Below are positions 16,886 to 23,441 of a stretch of DNA of 23,680 nucleotides, in pieces; position 1 is the first letter of the stretch; the number at the start of each line of letters is the position of its first letter. A program made the translations under genes and the position numbers. Origin of the DNA: JANYCO01 sp031416415 (GTDB lineage: Bacteria; Bacteroidota; Bacteroidia; Cytophagales; Cytophagaceae); contig JANOTP010000276.1 of NCBI GenBank assembly GCA_031416415.1, forward strand, positions 1 to 23,680. The letters run 5' to 3'. Under the pieces are notes generated by a model. The model did not search any database. It saw nothing but the letters and a program-made list of their open reading frames with translations, and was not told where the DNA came from.

Positions 16886-16968
16886 GAGGGGAAAGTAAAC
16901 AGGAAAAGTAAAATGAGTATAACAAAATTATTTTCAAGTTCCCTCTTTCTGTTTACTCTCACTCCCCT
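16886..16968. terminator. Imperfect inverted repeat between convergent genes
   Basis: AGTAAACAG (16894-16902) pairs with CTGTTTACT (16949-16957), and the flanking AGGGGA and CTCCCCT extend the stem with a bulge. The right arm runs into the last codons of the leftward 470-aa gene. It could terminate both converging genes, but the loop is long (46 bases) and the stem is imperfect. Confidence 0.35.
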
Positions 16969-18371
16969 TTATAACCGAATAGTTTTTTAGTTTTTATAGC
17001 ATTGAGTACTGGTTCAGGCACCATATTTTCCCAACCAGTTTGTCCTGTGCGAATCATGTCAAGCACTTTATCGGAATAGATATGAAGGATTTCAGTATTG
17101 AAATTACTTAAATCTTTGATCTTATCACTGGCTTGTAAATATTTATATAAAAATGCCAAATGTTCTGGCACTTCAAAATTTATAGAGTTATACAATTCAT
17201 TTGTATTTGCCTTTATTGCTGGATAAATATATAATCGCACATTCCTACTAAATAAAGCACTGAACGATTCTAAAATTCCTCCTTTCAAATTAGTATAATA
17301 CTTTTCATTGAAAATATCGGCAAGATTAAAGGGACCTAAAACAATCGAAAATTTTAATTTTGTATATCGGTTAAAGAAATCTACTAGGCGATAATATTCT
17401 TGATAATTAGAGATGAGTACATACTTACCCAAAGAAGCAAGAATATCAACCCTATCTAAAAAGTCTTTGTAATCAATCTCTCCTTCAGATTGAAGATTAG
17501 AAAGCGTAAGTTCTGCTACTTCAACAATATTTTCTGGATCGGTGATCTTCTCATCTTGCACAAACTGATCAACTCCATTTTTGAACATGTCCATATTAAC
17601 ATTCGTGCATGGTCTGAAGCGACTTCTTATAGCTAAAATATGTTTTTTATAAAATACATCGGCGGGTTCTTTTACTTCTCCTGTTGGGTCAAATAATGCA
17701 GAGTTAGTATACCCATATTGTACCAACCTCAGCGCCATAATGCGATTGTCCACATCTTTAAAATCAGGTCCCGAAAAACGAATCATGTCAATTTTAACAC
17801 GCTCTACAGATAATTGATCCATTAGAGATTCTAGCAATAACTCAGGAGTTTTATGATAATTAAAACATCCGTATATCATATTTACACCAAAAACTCCTAT
17901 GGCTTGTTGTTGTAGATTTGCGTCTTTTTCCATAAGACGAATGTGTACGACTAGATCATTGGGAGGAGATTCAGGAGATACCTGAAATCGAAACCCCATC
18001 CAGCCTTGACCCTGATTGGTCTTAGCATAATTTATGGTAACCACAGTATCTGCAAAAGCAAAAAAACGGGTTTCTTTTCCCCTTATATCTTTTAATCTAT
18101 TTTCAAGTAATGCATATTCTCTATCAAGCATTTTCATTACCCTTGGTTCACATACATACCTACCTCTTTCCTCTTTGCCATAAATAGCATCACTGAAAGT
18201 CATATCATAGGCAGAGATTGTTTTGGCAATGGTCTGAGAAGCTGCACCTGCCTTAAAGAAATAAGCAGCTACTTCTTGTCCTGCACCTATCTCTGCTAAA
18301 GATCCATAGGTAGATTTATCCAGATTGACTTCCAAAGCTTTTACTTTGGAATCATATATTCTAACGCTCAT
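16959..18371 (-). CDS. Conserved protein of unknown function, 470 aa
   Basis: A 470-aa soluble protein with no signal peptide and no membrane segments. The N-terminal third carries blocks such as AEIGAGQEVAAYFFKAGAAS (26-45), TISAYDMTFSDAIYGK and FFAFADTVVTINY. The middle has GVFGVNMIYGCFNYHKTPE and DMIRFSGPDFKDVDNRIMAL. I recall this as a family found across many bacterial phyla, often with wrong or vague names, and I know of no demonstrated activity. The high density of conserved-looking Gly, Asp and aromatic residues suggests an enzyme or a large structural protein in the cytoplasm. It is monocistronic; its 3' end faces the aldehyde dehydrogenase gene. Confidence 0.85.
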   Translation of the reverse strand: MSVRIYDSKVKALEVNLDKSTYGSLAEIGAGQEVAAYFFKAGAASQTIAKTISAYDMTFSDAIYGKEERGRYVCEPRVMKMLDREYALLENRLKDIRGKETRFFAFADTVVTINYAKTNQGQGWMGFRFQVSPESPPNDLVVHIRLMEKDANLQQQAIGVFGVNMIYGCFNYHKTPELLLESLMDQLSVERVKIDMIRFSGPDFKDVDNRIMALRLVQYGYTNSALFDPTGEVKEPADVFYKKHILAIRSRFRPCTNVNMDMFKNGVDQFVQDEKITDPENIVEVAELTLSNLQSEGEIDYKDFLDRVDILASLGKYVLISNYQEYYRLVDFFNRYTKLKFSIVLGPFNLADIFNEKYYTNLKGGILESFSALFSRNVRLYIYPAIKANTNELYNSINFEVPEHLAFLYKYLQASDKIKDLSNFNTEILHIYSDKVLDMIRTGQTGWENMVPEPVLNAIKTKKLFGYKGE

Positions 18372-18479
18372 TTTTTTTTCTGAAAAATTTCAATCTCAAT
18401 GTAGAAAATTTTCAATTAAATGCCAAAGAATATAGTATTCACGAAACACCAGAAGACTGACCTCTACCCAAAAAACTTG

Positions 18480-18725
18480 CTATCTCCTTCTACCCACTCT
18501 TCGCTGTTGACGATTTACTTGATTCTGCCGACGATCAATTCGATTGTCTCTTCTCCCAACACCATTTGGATTACGCTCTTCCACTCTATCTTCTTGACGC
18601 TCTAATCGATCTTCCCTTCTCTCGAGCGTATTTTCTCTTTGGTTGAGTCTCCTGTTTCTTACTGTCTGAGCTTGAGCTGAAATAGCAATTATAAAAAGTA
18701 ATAGCGTAATTTTTAAAGTTTTCAT
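18480..18725 (-). CDS. Arg-rich secreted low-complexity protein
   Basis: An 81-aa protein starting at the ATG at 18725 (MKTLKITLLLFIIAISAQAQ, a clean signal peptide). A longer version from a TTG at 18761 would put 12 residues before it and is less likely. The mature part consists of repeated Arg/Glu/Gln/Asn units of the type LERREDRLERQEDRVEER and RRDNRIDRRQNQV, with a heptad-like spacing, so it may form a charged helix. No domain is recognised. It lies divergent from the glycerophosphodiesterase gene with only 57 bases between the starts. Confidence 0.7.
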   Translation of the reverse strand: MKTLKITLLLFIIAISAQAQTVRNRRLNQRENTLERREDRLERQEDRVEERNPNGVGRRDNRIDRRQNQVNRQQRRVGRRR

Positions 18726-18782
18726 ACTGTTTTTTATTACTTTGACAGATGAATCTAGCAAAGGTTTAATAAACTATCAAAA

Positions 18783-19613
18783 ATGGCTATACTTCCTACT
18801 TTTTTTAAAACAGGTCATCGTGGATGCAGAGGCCTCTTCCCTGAAAATACGTTAACAGGTTTTCTTGAAGCAATTCAATTGGGTGCAAATACTTTAGAAT
18901 TGGATATTGTAGTAAGCAAAGATGCTAAATTAGTTGTCTCACACGAGCCCTATATGAATCCAGAAATTTGTCTTCAACCCAATGGTAATGAGATAAATTC
19001 TGATGAAGATAAAAAATTTAATCTCTTTTTACTCTCGTATGAAGAAATCAAGTCCTTTGACTGTGGACTGAAATTCCATCCACGTTTTCCCAACCAAAAA
19101 AAAATAGCTTCTTATAAACCTTTACTTCATGAAGTGATTGAAACCTGTGAGAACTATATTCTTAAAAATGAACTATCACTACTATACGATATTGAAATAA
19201 AATCCGAACAAACGGAATACTCTATCTCACAACCATTACCAGAGGTATTTGCTGAAATGTTAGCGACTTATATTTTCAAAAACAATCTTGCTCAAAAAGT
19301 AATCGTGCGTTCTTTTGATCCTAAACCACTTCAGTATTTACATAAAAGATATCCCACACTTTCTTTAGCTCTAATTGTAGAAAATCATCTTTCTGCTAAA
19401 GAAAATCTTCATCATCTAGGTTTTATACCTTATATGTACAGTCCTGAATATAATCTACTTACTAACGAAGATATAACGTATCTGAAAGAAAAAAATAGTC
19501 TCATTGTACCTTGGACGGTTAATACCGAGGAAGAAATCCTGAAATTGGTAAAGTTGGAGGTAAATGGAATTATAACAGATTATCCTAATTTGTTTAAAAC
19601 AATGGGGATATAG
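18783..19613 (+). CDS. Glycerophosphodiester phosphodiesterase family protein
   Basis: A 276-aa TIM-barrel GDPD-family enzyme that hydrolyses glycerophosphodiesters to glycerol-3-phosphate and an alcohol. Active-site residues are all visible: HRG (H12), PEN (20-22), the metal ligands E39 and D41 in LELDIVV, and H54 in VVSHEP. The C-terminal end has PWTVNTEEEILKLVKLEVNGIITDYP, the usual last strands of the barrel. No signal peptide is seen, so it is probably cytoplasmic like UgpQ rather than periplasmic like GlpQ. It appears monocistronic. Confidence 0.93.
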   Translation: MAILPTFFKTGHRGCRGLFPENTLTGFLEAIQLGANTLELDIVVSKDAKLVVSHEPYMNPEICLQPNGNEINSDEDKKFNLFLLSYEEIKSFDCGLKFHPRFPNQKKIASYKPLLHEVIETCENYILKNELSLLYDIEIKSEQTEYSISQPLPEVFAEMLATYIFKNNLAQKVIVRSFDPKPLQYLHKRYPTLSLALIVENHLSAKENLHHLGFIPYMYSPEYNLLTNEDITYLKEKNSLIVPWTVNTEEEILKLVKLEVNGIITDYPNLFKTMGI

Positions 19614-19694
19614 GATAATAAGAGTAAAAAGGCAGTAAATTCTTTATGGAAAATATAAAGTAGGCATTTATAAACTTAAAAAAAGCGCTTTCTT

Positions 19695-19724
19695 TTTGAT
19701 AAGCCACAAAATATTTTATTTTTG
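19695..19724 (+). promoter_or_regulatory. Promoter of sucD
   Basis: TTTG (19695-19698) is followed by 18 bases and TATTTTTG (19717-19724), which fits TTTG-N19-TAnnTTTG within one base of spacing. The ATG at 19757 is 32 bases downstream of the -7 box. Confidence 0.7.
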
Positions 19725-19756
19725 TGTACAATATATAATCGCTAGAAAATACAAAA

Positions 19757-20644
19757 ATGAGTGTACTTGTAAATAAAAATTCAAAAGTTATCGTTCAGGG
19801 CTTTACTGGAACTGAAGGTACTTTTCACGCAGGTCAGATGATCGAATACGGAACAAACTTGGTAGGTGGTGTTACACCTGGCAAAGGGGGCTCTACACAT
19901 CTTGACAAACCTGTATTTAATACAGTAGAAGAAGCTGTTAAAAAAGCTGGTGCTGATGTTTCTATTATATTTGTACCTCCTGCATTTGCAGCAGATGCTA
20001 TTATGGAAGCTGCCGATGCTGGTATCAAAGTTATTATATGTATTACCGAAGGTATTCCTACCAAAGACATGGTCAATGTAAAAGAATACTTAAGAGGTAA
20101 AAACTGTAGGTTGATCGGACCTAACTGTCCTGGTGTTATGACTCCTGGCGAAGCCAAGGTTGGAATTATGCCTGGCTTTATCTTCAAAAAAGGTACTATT
20201 GGTATTGTTTCAAAATCAGGTACACTTACTTATGAAGCAGTAGATCAATTGACAAAAGCTGGTTTAGGACAAACGACTGCAATCGGAATAGGAGGAGATC
20301 CAATTATCGGAACTACTACTAAAGAAGCGGTAGAATTGTTGATGAACGATCCAGAAACAGAAGGTATTGTAATGATCGGAGAAATAGGTGGAGGAATGGA
20401 AGCGGAAGCAGCTCGTTGGATCAAAGCACACGGTACTAAACCTGTTGTTGGATTCATAGCTGGACAAACAGCTCCTCCAGGTAGAAGAATGGGACATGCA
20501 GGTGCTATTGTAGGTGGTGCAGAAGATACTGCTGCTGCTAAAATGAAGATCATGGAAGAGTGTGGTATACATGTAGTGCAATCTCCAGCAGATATCGGAG
20601 AGACAATGGTAAAAGCTTTGAAAGAATTTAAAGTGAAAGCTTAA
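19757..20644 (+). CDS. sucD: Succinyl-CoA synthetase alpha subunit
   Basis: A 295-aa alpha subunit of succinate-CoA ligase, which converts succinyl-CoA to succinate in the TCA cycle with formation of ATP or GTP. The CoA-binding N-terminal domain has GFTGTEGTFHAGQM and GGVTPGKGGSTHL (about 15-53). The ligase domain has GPNCPGVMTPGEAKVGIMPG and the phospho-histidine H247 in RRMGHAGAIVGG. Length equals the family norm. The beta subunit gene (sucC) is not adjacent, as is common in Bacteroidota. It has its own promoter and terminator. Confidence 0.97.
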   Translation: MSVLVNKNSKVIVQGFTGTEGTFHAGQMIEYGTNLVGGVTPGKGGSTHLDKPVFNTVEEAVKKAGADVSIIFVPPAFAADAIMEAADAGIKVIICITEGIPTKDMVNVKEYLRGKNCRLIGPNCPGVMTPGEAKVGIMPGFIFKKGTIGIVSKSGTLTYEAVDQLTKAGLGQTTAIGIGGDPIIGTTTKEAVELLMNDPETEGIVMIGEIGGGMEAEAARWIKAHGTKPVVGFIAGQTAPPGRRMGHAGAIVGGAEDTAAAKMKIMEECGIHVVQSPADIGETMVKALKEFKVKA

Positions 20645-20668
20645 ATCTAGATTCTGGATGTCAGATAT

Positions 20669-20713
20669 ATTAATTAAAAAAGCCACTTTATAAAAGTGGC
20701 TTTTTTAATTAAT
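20669..20713 (+). terminator. Rho-independent terminator after sucD
   Basis: A perfect 21-bp stem (20669-20689 with 20693-20713) has an AGCCACTTT/AAAGTGGCT core, a 3-base loop and a T-run in the 3' arm. It lies 24 bases after the sucD stop and marks the end of the ordinary chromosomal block. Confidence 0.94.
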
Positions 20714-20752
20714 TTGGTTATTTATTGGTAAGCTAACGAGAACAAGGGGAAC

Positions 20753-20815
20753 GCATAGTGCTGCGTAAAAAAAAGCTGTTTGTGAAGACAATCAACAGCG
20801 GCTACGGACACAAAC
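20753..20815 (-). repeat. Inverted repeat module, left copy
   Basis: This is a diverged inverted copy of 22565-22616. Shared exact blocks, in order, are GCATAGTG (20753-20760), TGTGAAGACA (20781-20790) and the 17-mer CGGCTACGGACACAAAC (20799-20815). Spacers between blocks differ in length, which suggests an old repeat family rather than a recent duplication. Confidence 0.8.
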
Positions 20816-20869
20816 AAAGGCGAGAATTATTATATTAGAAGTGATACGAATATAGGTGTTTCACAACAG

Positions 20870-21037
20870 GTGCTGTGTCAGGGGACCAAGGCTATTCAAA
20901 TAAGGAATTAATAGCAATCAAAATCTATTTACCTTTCTATGTTCATAAACTAAATACTATTAGTCAGTGTGAGTTGGAGTGTGAGTCTTAAAAAATAAAC
21001 TTTATTTCTTATTTGAATAGCATTGGGGACACAGCAC
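20870..21037. repeat. MITE-like element with 10 + 13 bp inverted ends
   Basis: The outer ends are GTGCTGTGTC (20870-20879) and its complement GACACAGCAC (21028-21037). An inner pair, CTATTCAAATAAG (20892-20904) and CTTATTTGAATAG (21008-21020), is also a perfect inverted repeat. About 100 bases of non-coding sequence lie between them. The right end extends into the 12-mer ACAGCACGGAGT (21031-21042), which recurs at 22452-22463 and 22512-22523. Confidence 0.75.
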
Positions 21038-21075
21038 GGAGTAAAGAACGCATTACAGTATAGTTAAGCACGAAG

Positions 21076-21097
21076 GCACAGCCTACTGCAAACGGGG
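21076..21097 (-). repeat. Dispersed repeat, minus-strand copy
   Basis: Read on the minus strand this is CCCCGTTTGCAGTAGGCTGTGC. It matches CCCCAGTTTGCCGTAGGCAGTGC on the plus strand at 23409-23431, with one inserted base and two substitutions, so the pair is inverted across the accessory region. Confidence 0.6.
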
Positions 21098-21112
21098 GGG
21101 GTAGGTATAAAC

Positions 21113-21919
21113 TTATTTATTAGGATATTTAAACTCGAAAAGTTTATGAAAATCAATAGTTTTTTCTTCATTACATCTACTTAAAAAAGTTTCCTTAATT
21201 AAAATTTCGTTTGGATATTTATTCAATAATTCTTTAGGATAATAATCCCCATTTCTATAATAATTCTCCCTAATTAGAAATCCATATAAATCATCGAATT
21301 TAATATTTCGTTCATACCAATATCCATCATCATGTTTTTTCATAATAACATACTGCATATAATTTTTATTTCTTGCAACTACCGTTATCGAAAAAATAAT
21401 AAAATCTTTTTTTGTTGAAGGGGTATAATTTAATAAACAGTAAGGAGTTTTTATTGAAAAATCTTTATTTGTAGAATAAATTGTTTCTTCATCAGCTTTA
21501 ATTATGATTTCAGTACCTAATAAAGAATATTGGGATTCTTCTAATGGCCTTTTTCCTTGAACAATCGCCATTATAAAAAATGAAGGGTTTGCGGTTTTGT
21601 TATGCTTTTGAAAAATATTTATGTCCAGATAACTATCACCTCCATTTAATGAATTTAATATAGTAACTGATTTATCTAGATTTGAAATTGTGCTATTTAA
21701 AATGGTAGTTTGTTTTTCGCTCGAGTTTATATCTTGAAATAATTTAAACAAAATTCCGAACCCTGCTATAATTAACCCTAGGGCACTAGCAAGAGCAACT
21801 AAATATTTTGGATCAAATGTTTCCATAGCAAAAAACAACCCGAAAAGCATTATGATAAAACCAATTACTATAAAAATAAGCACCATTGTTTTTTTAAAAT
21901 TTATACTTTTTATATCCAT
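21113..21919 (-). CDS. Membrane-anchored protein of unknown function, 268 aa
   Basis: Two hydrophobic helices at the N-terminus (about 11-33 and 38-62) form a hairpin. A short Asn/Ser/Thr-rich, coiled-coil-like linker follows (about 63-92), then a GGDSYLDI segment (93-100) and a soluble domain to residue 268 with many Tyr, Lys and Asn. The GGDSY-after-linker layout is familiar to me from unnamed Bacteroidota membrane proteins, but I do not recognise a family. Codon use is more A+T-rich than sucD next door, and the gene is enclosed by inverted repeat modules, which together point to an acquired accessory gene. No partner gene is seen. Function unknown. Confidence 0.8.
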   Translation of the reverse strand: MDIKSINFKKTMVLIFIVIGFIIMLFGLFFAMETFDPKYLVALASALGLIIAGFGILFKLFQDINSSEKQTTILNSTISNLDKSVTILNSLNGGDSYLDINIFQKHNKTANPSFFIMAIVQGKRPLEESQYSLLGTEIIIKADEETIYSTNKDFSIKTPYCLLNYTPSTKKDFIIFSITVVARNKNYMQYVIMKKHDDGYWYERNIKFDDLYGFLIRENYYRNGDYYPKELLNKYPNEILIKETFLSRCNEEKTIDFHKLFEFKYPNK

Positions 21920-22253
21920 TATTCTTGATATTACAACTTTTTTGAAATGAATAATTTATATGATTTTTTTAACCAAATTCATTACTTTAATAGGTTTAAA
22001 TAATTTGCTTCTTTAAAATTAATTGAAACTACTGGCCCTAAAAAACCATTTCCTAAACTAATAATCTGCTCGATATCTATTGTAAAATAACAATAATTTC
22101 CCCCACCGTGCTTTTAATGTCATTAAGTTAATAATTTGTTATTTCCAGGGTCTTTGGCACATAGAACACATCTTTAATAGCAAACTGTGTATTGTTCCTA
22201 AGGTAAGTTTATAAGTTACACATTTGTTTACATTGTAAATATACAATTTAGTT
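21920..22253. other. Intergenic stretch with a possible gene remnant
   Basis: A+T-rich upstream region of the 268-aa gene. I find no complete gene. On the minus strand, 21982-22110 is a 43-codon open frame without an ATG that reads as ordinary protein (HGGGNYCYFTIDIEQII... to NYLNLLK and a stop). It may be the end of a decayed gene or chance. No clear promoter for the 268-aa gene was identified. Confidence 0.45.
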
Positions 22254-22450
22254 TTAATCCTGAAATAGGTTTACAGGTTCTGTTTTTCTTGTCCAATAGT
22301 TTTTCCATAGTCTTTCTGTTTTTATATTGTTTACTTGTACATATTCTGAGGTTAGATTATTAATACTCATATCGGGCCTCTCTTCATTATAAAGAGTAAT
22401 AACCTTGCTTAAAAGCTATTTAGCCTGAATTATATTTTCTACAAGATATC
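22254..22450 (-). pseudogene. IS3-family transposase (OrfB integrase) C-terminal remnant
   Basis: On the minus strand, 65 codons end at a TAA (22254-22256) and read LLSKVITLYNEERPDMSINN, then LTSEYV and RLWKNYW, ending VNLFQD. The LYNxxRPHxSIxxLTP block followed by RLWKNYW is the C-terminal end of Bacteroidota IS3-type rve integrases. The frame holds an internal TAG (22416-22418) where relatives have Gln. Homology stops at about 22450, where an unrelated repeat (22452 onward) begins, so the catalytic DDE core and OrfA are missing. Confidence 0.82.
22258..22276 (-). repeat. IS3-like terminal inverted repeat, right end
   Basis: Minus strand CTGTAAACCTATTTCAGGA, inside the last codons of the transposase remnant. 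It matches 17 of 19 bases of plus-strand CTGTAAACTTATTTTAGGA at 23473-23491, so the two face outward about 1.2 kb apart, the size of an IS3 element. Confidence 0.65.
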
Positions 22451-22451
22451 C

Positions 22452-22523
22452 ACTCCGTGCTGTGTCAGACAGAGCAATTGTCACTATGAAACAGCTTCAT
22501 TCTAGCAGGAGACAGCACGGAGT
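22452..22523. repeat. 72-bp element closed by a 12-bp inverted repeat
   Basis: ACTCCGTGCTGT (22452-22463) and ACAGCACGGAGT (22512-22523) form a perfect 12-bp stem around 48 bases. The same 12-mer occurs at 21031-21042. The element abuts the truncated transposase and could be a small non-autonomous insertion or a structured RNA; I see no coding potential. Confidence 0.75.
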
Positions 22524-22564
22524 AGTTTTTTAGTTGAGATAAAAATTAATAATATTCCGTCTGG

Positions 22565-22616
22565 GTTTGTGTCCGTAGCCGCAGATTGTGTCTTCACAAG
22601 CTACTTTTCACTATGC
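22565..22616 (+). repeat. Inverted repeat module, right copy
   Basis: GTTTGTGTCCGTAGCCG (22565-22581), TGTCTTCACA (22589-22598) and CACTATGC (22609-22616) are exact complements, in reversed order, of blocks at 20753-20815. The 12-mer element lies on the same side of this module as in the left copy, so the composite module is conserved, not just one short word. Confidence 0.8.
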
Positions 22617-22753
22617 AACACCGCGGTTAGATTCAGAAATCTGGATACGACTCTAGCAAGAAAGTAGAACTATCTAATCAATATGTAAGAGATTTCAATC
22701 TTGAGGCTTCGTCAAACGGCCAGAGGACTGAAAAAATATTGGTCACTCGCCGC

Positions 22754-22788
22754 GCTATCGCTTGTCAAGCGACTGCGGAAGCGGTAGC
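22754..22788. repeat. G+C-rich hairpin after the toxin pseudogene
   Basis: GCTATCGCTT (22754-22763) pairs with AAGCGGTAGC (22779-22788) with one G-T pair, and an alternative inner hairpin CGCTTGTCAAGCG exists at 22759-22771. It lies 10 bases downstream of the toxin stop codon. It has no T-run, so it is not a classic terminator; it may protect the 3' end or be a repeat. Confidence 0.5.
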
Positions 22789-22797
22789 TCGTATGGC

Positions 22798-23094
22798 TTA
22801 ATTACGATATTTTTTATTGGGGTGCTGACTGGTATGAAAAACAGCATAAATAATAATCTGTTCTTTCTCTTTCTTATACATCACTATATAGGGAAAACCA
22901 CGAAGCAATGCCTGACGTTGCTGTTTATGTTTCTTCGCGTATAACACTGGATCCAAATCAATACGTTTGTAACAGTCTTCCAAACGTGCTATGAACTTCT
23001 CCCCTAAACCATGACGCTTATCTTAGTAGCACTCATAGGCTTTTTTCATTTCCTCTAAGGCTTCATCCCTGATAATGAATTCATGATCGCTCAT
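22798..23094 (-). pseudogene. RelE/ParE-type toxin gene interrupted by an in-frame TAA
   Basis: From the ATG at 23094 the frame reads MSDHEFIIRDEALEEMKKAY, ECY, then a TAA (23023-23025), then continues unbroken as DKRHGLGEKFIARLEDCYKR and onward to YAVFHTSQHPNKKYRN and the natural stop (22798-22800). The full frame would be 98 codons, the normal size of RelE/ParE-superfamily toxins, with the C-terminal pattern (LLRGFPYIVMYK...IIIYAVFHTSQHP) intact. One base change from a GAA Glu codon would explain the stop. The ATG overlaps the antitoxin stop by 4 bases (ATGA), a classic coupled arrangement. Restart at the downstream ATG (22983) would give a fragment lacking the N-terminal helices, probably inactive. 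Confidence 0.85.
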
Positions 23095-23333
23095 TTCTTA
23101 CGGCCCTTTCTGATTTCTTTTTTCGCTTCTTCCCAACTATAAGATTTACCTTCACCTTTCTTATGACTAGCCTCTCTCTGATCTAATATCTTTTTATGGA
23201 CAGGACTTAATACAAAACCTTCTTCTTCCTCTACTTTCGTACTCAAAATCTTATATACTGCTTCCAGAAAACTATTGTCCTCTATCTGATCAATTGCTTT
23301 ATAAAGGTGCTTTTTCAATACTGTCTTTGTCAT
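23091..23333 (-). CDS. Antitoxin / addiction-module component partner of the RelE/ParE-like toxin
   Basis: An 80-aa hydrophilic protein, rich in Lys and Glu, ending in a segment of the type REASHKKGEGKSYSWEEAKK. The SPVHKKILDQRE...SWEEAKKEI layout matches the short 'addiction module component' antitoxins that pair with ParE/RelE toxins in Bacteroidota. Its C-terminal part would wrap around the toxin; the N-terminal part (residues 1-35) is helical. It is the first gene of a two-gene operon whose second gene is broken by a stop codon, so the antitoxin may now be a relic or may still counter related toxins elsewhere. Confidence 0.82.
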   Translation of the reverse strand: MTKTVLKKHLYKAIDQIEDNSFLEAVYKILSTKVEEEEGFVLSPVHKKILDQREASHKKGEGKSYSWEEAKKEIRKGRKK

Positions 23334-23355
23334 ATGTTTCCCGTTTTGCTTTACC

Positions 23356-23388
23356 CTAAGTTACGTATTTTCTATTCTCTTAAACAAA
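23356..23388 (-). promoter_or_regulatory. Possible promoter of the antitoxin-toxin operon
   Basis: Minus strand TTTG (23385-23388), 21 bases, then TAACTTAG (23356-23363), one mismatch from TAnnTTTG and two bases over the usual spacing. It ends 22 bases before the antitoxin ATG. Weak call. Confidence 0.35.
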
Positions 23389-23408
23389 GGTAGGCTTTTT
23401 ATTTTTTA

Positions 23409-23431
23409 CCCCAGTTTGCCGTAGGCAGTGC
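23409..23431 (+). repeat. Dispersed repeat, plus-strand copy
   Basis: CCCCAGTTTGCCGTAGGCAGTGC is the inverted partner of 21076-21097, about 2.3 kb away. It lies between the antitoxin promoter region and the tandem IS3-type end. Confidence 0.6.
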
Positions 23432-23441
23432 ACAAATATCA

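Larger units (their letters stand above)
20714..21112. other. Gene-free repeat region left of the 268-aa gene
   Basis: No convincing reading frame on either strand. The stretch holds the left copy of an inverted repeat module (20753-20815), a MITE-like palindrome (20870-21037), one arm of a second dispersed repeat (21076-21097) and a run of eight G (21094-21101). Local base composition is richer in G+C than the neighbouring gene. Confidence 0.75.

Noticed and set aside
20264..20686. A 140-aa minus-strand frame across sucD
   Set aside because: Cys/Ser/Phe-rich antisense shadow of a highly conserved gene; no promoter and no domain.
20714..21112. tRNA or rRNA gene in the G+C-richer accessory stretches
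   Set aside because: No cloverleaf with a CCA-type acceptor stem or T-loop TTCRA found; the G+C-richer words are explained by the repeat families.
20753..22616. Integron attC-type cassette sites
   Set aside because: No GTTRRRY/RYYYAAC core pairs at the repeat edges and no integrase in the window.
22762..22944. A 60-aa plus-strand frame over the toxin
   Set aside because: Antisense shadow of the toxin pseudogene, with no family resemblance or promoter.
22798..22983. A free-standing 61-aa gene starting at the ATG at 22983
   Set aside because: It is the C-terminal part of the 98-codon toxin frame; the upstream codons continue in the same frame to the ATG that overlaps the antitoxin stop, interrupted only by one TAA.
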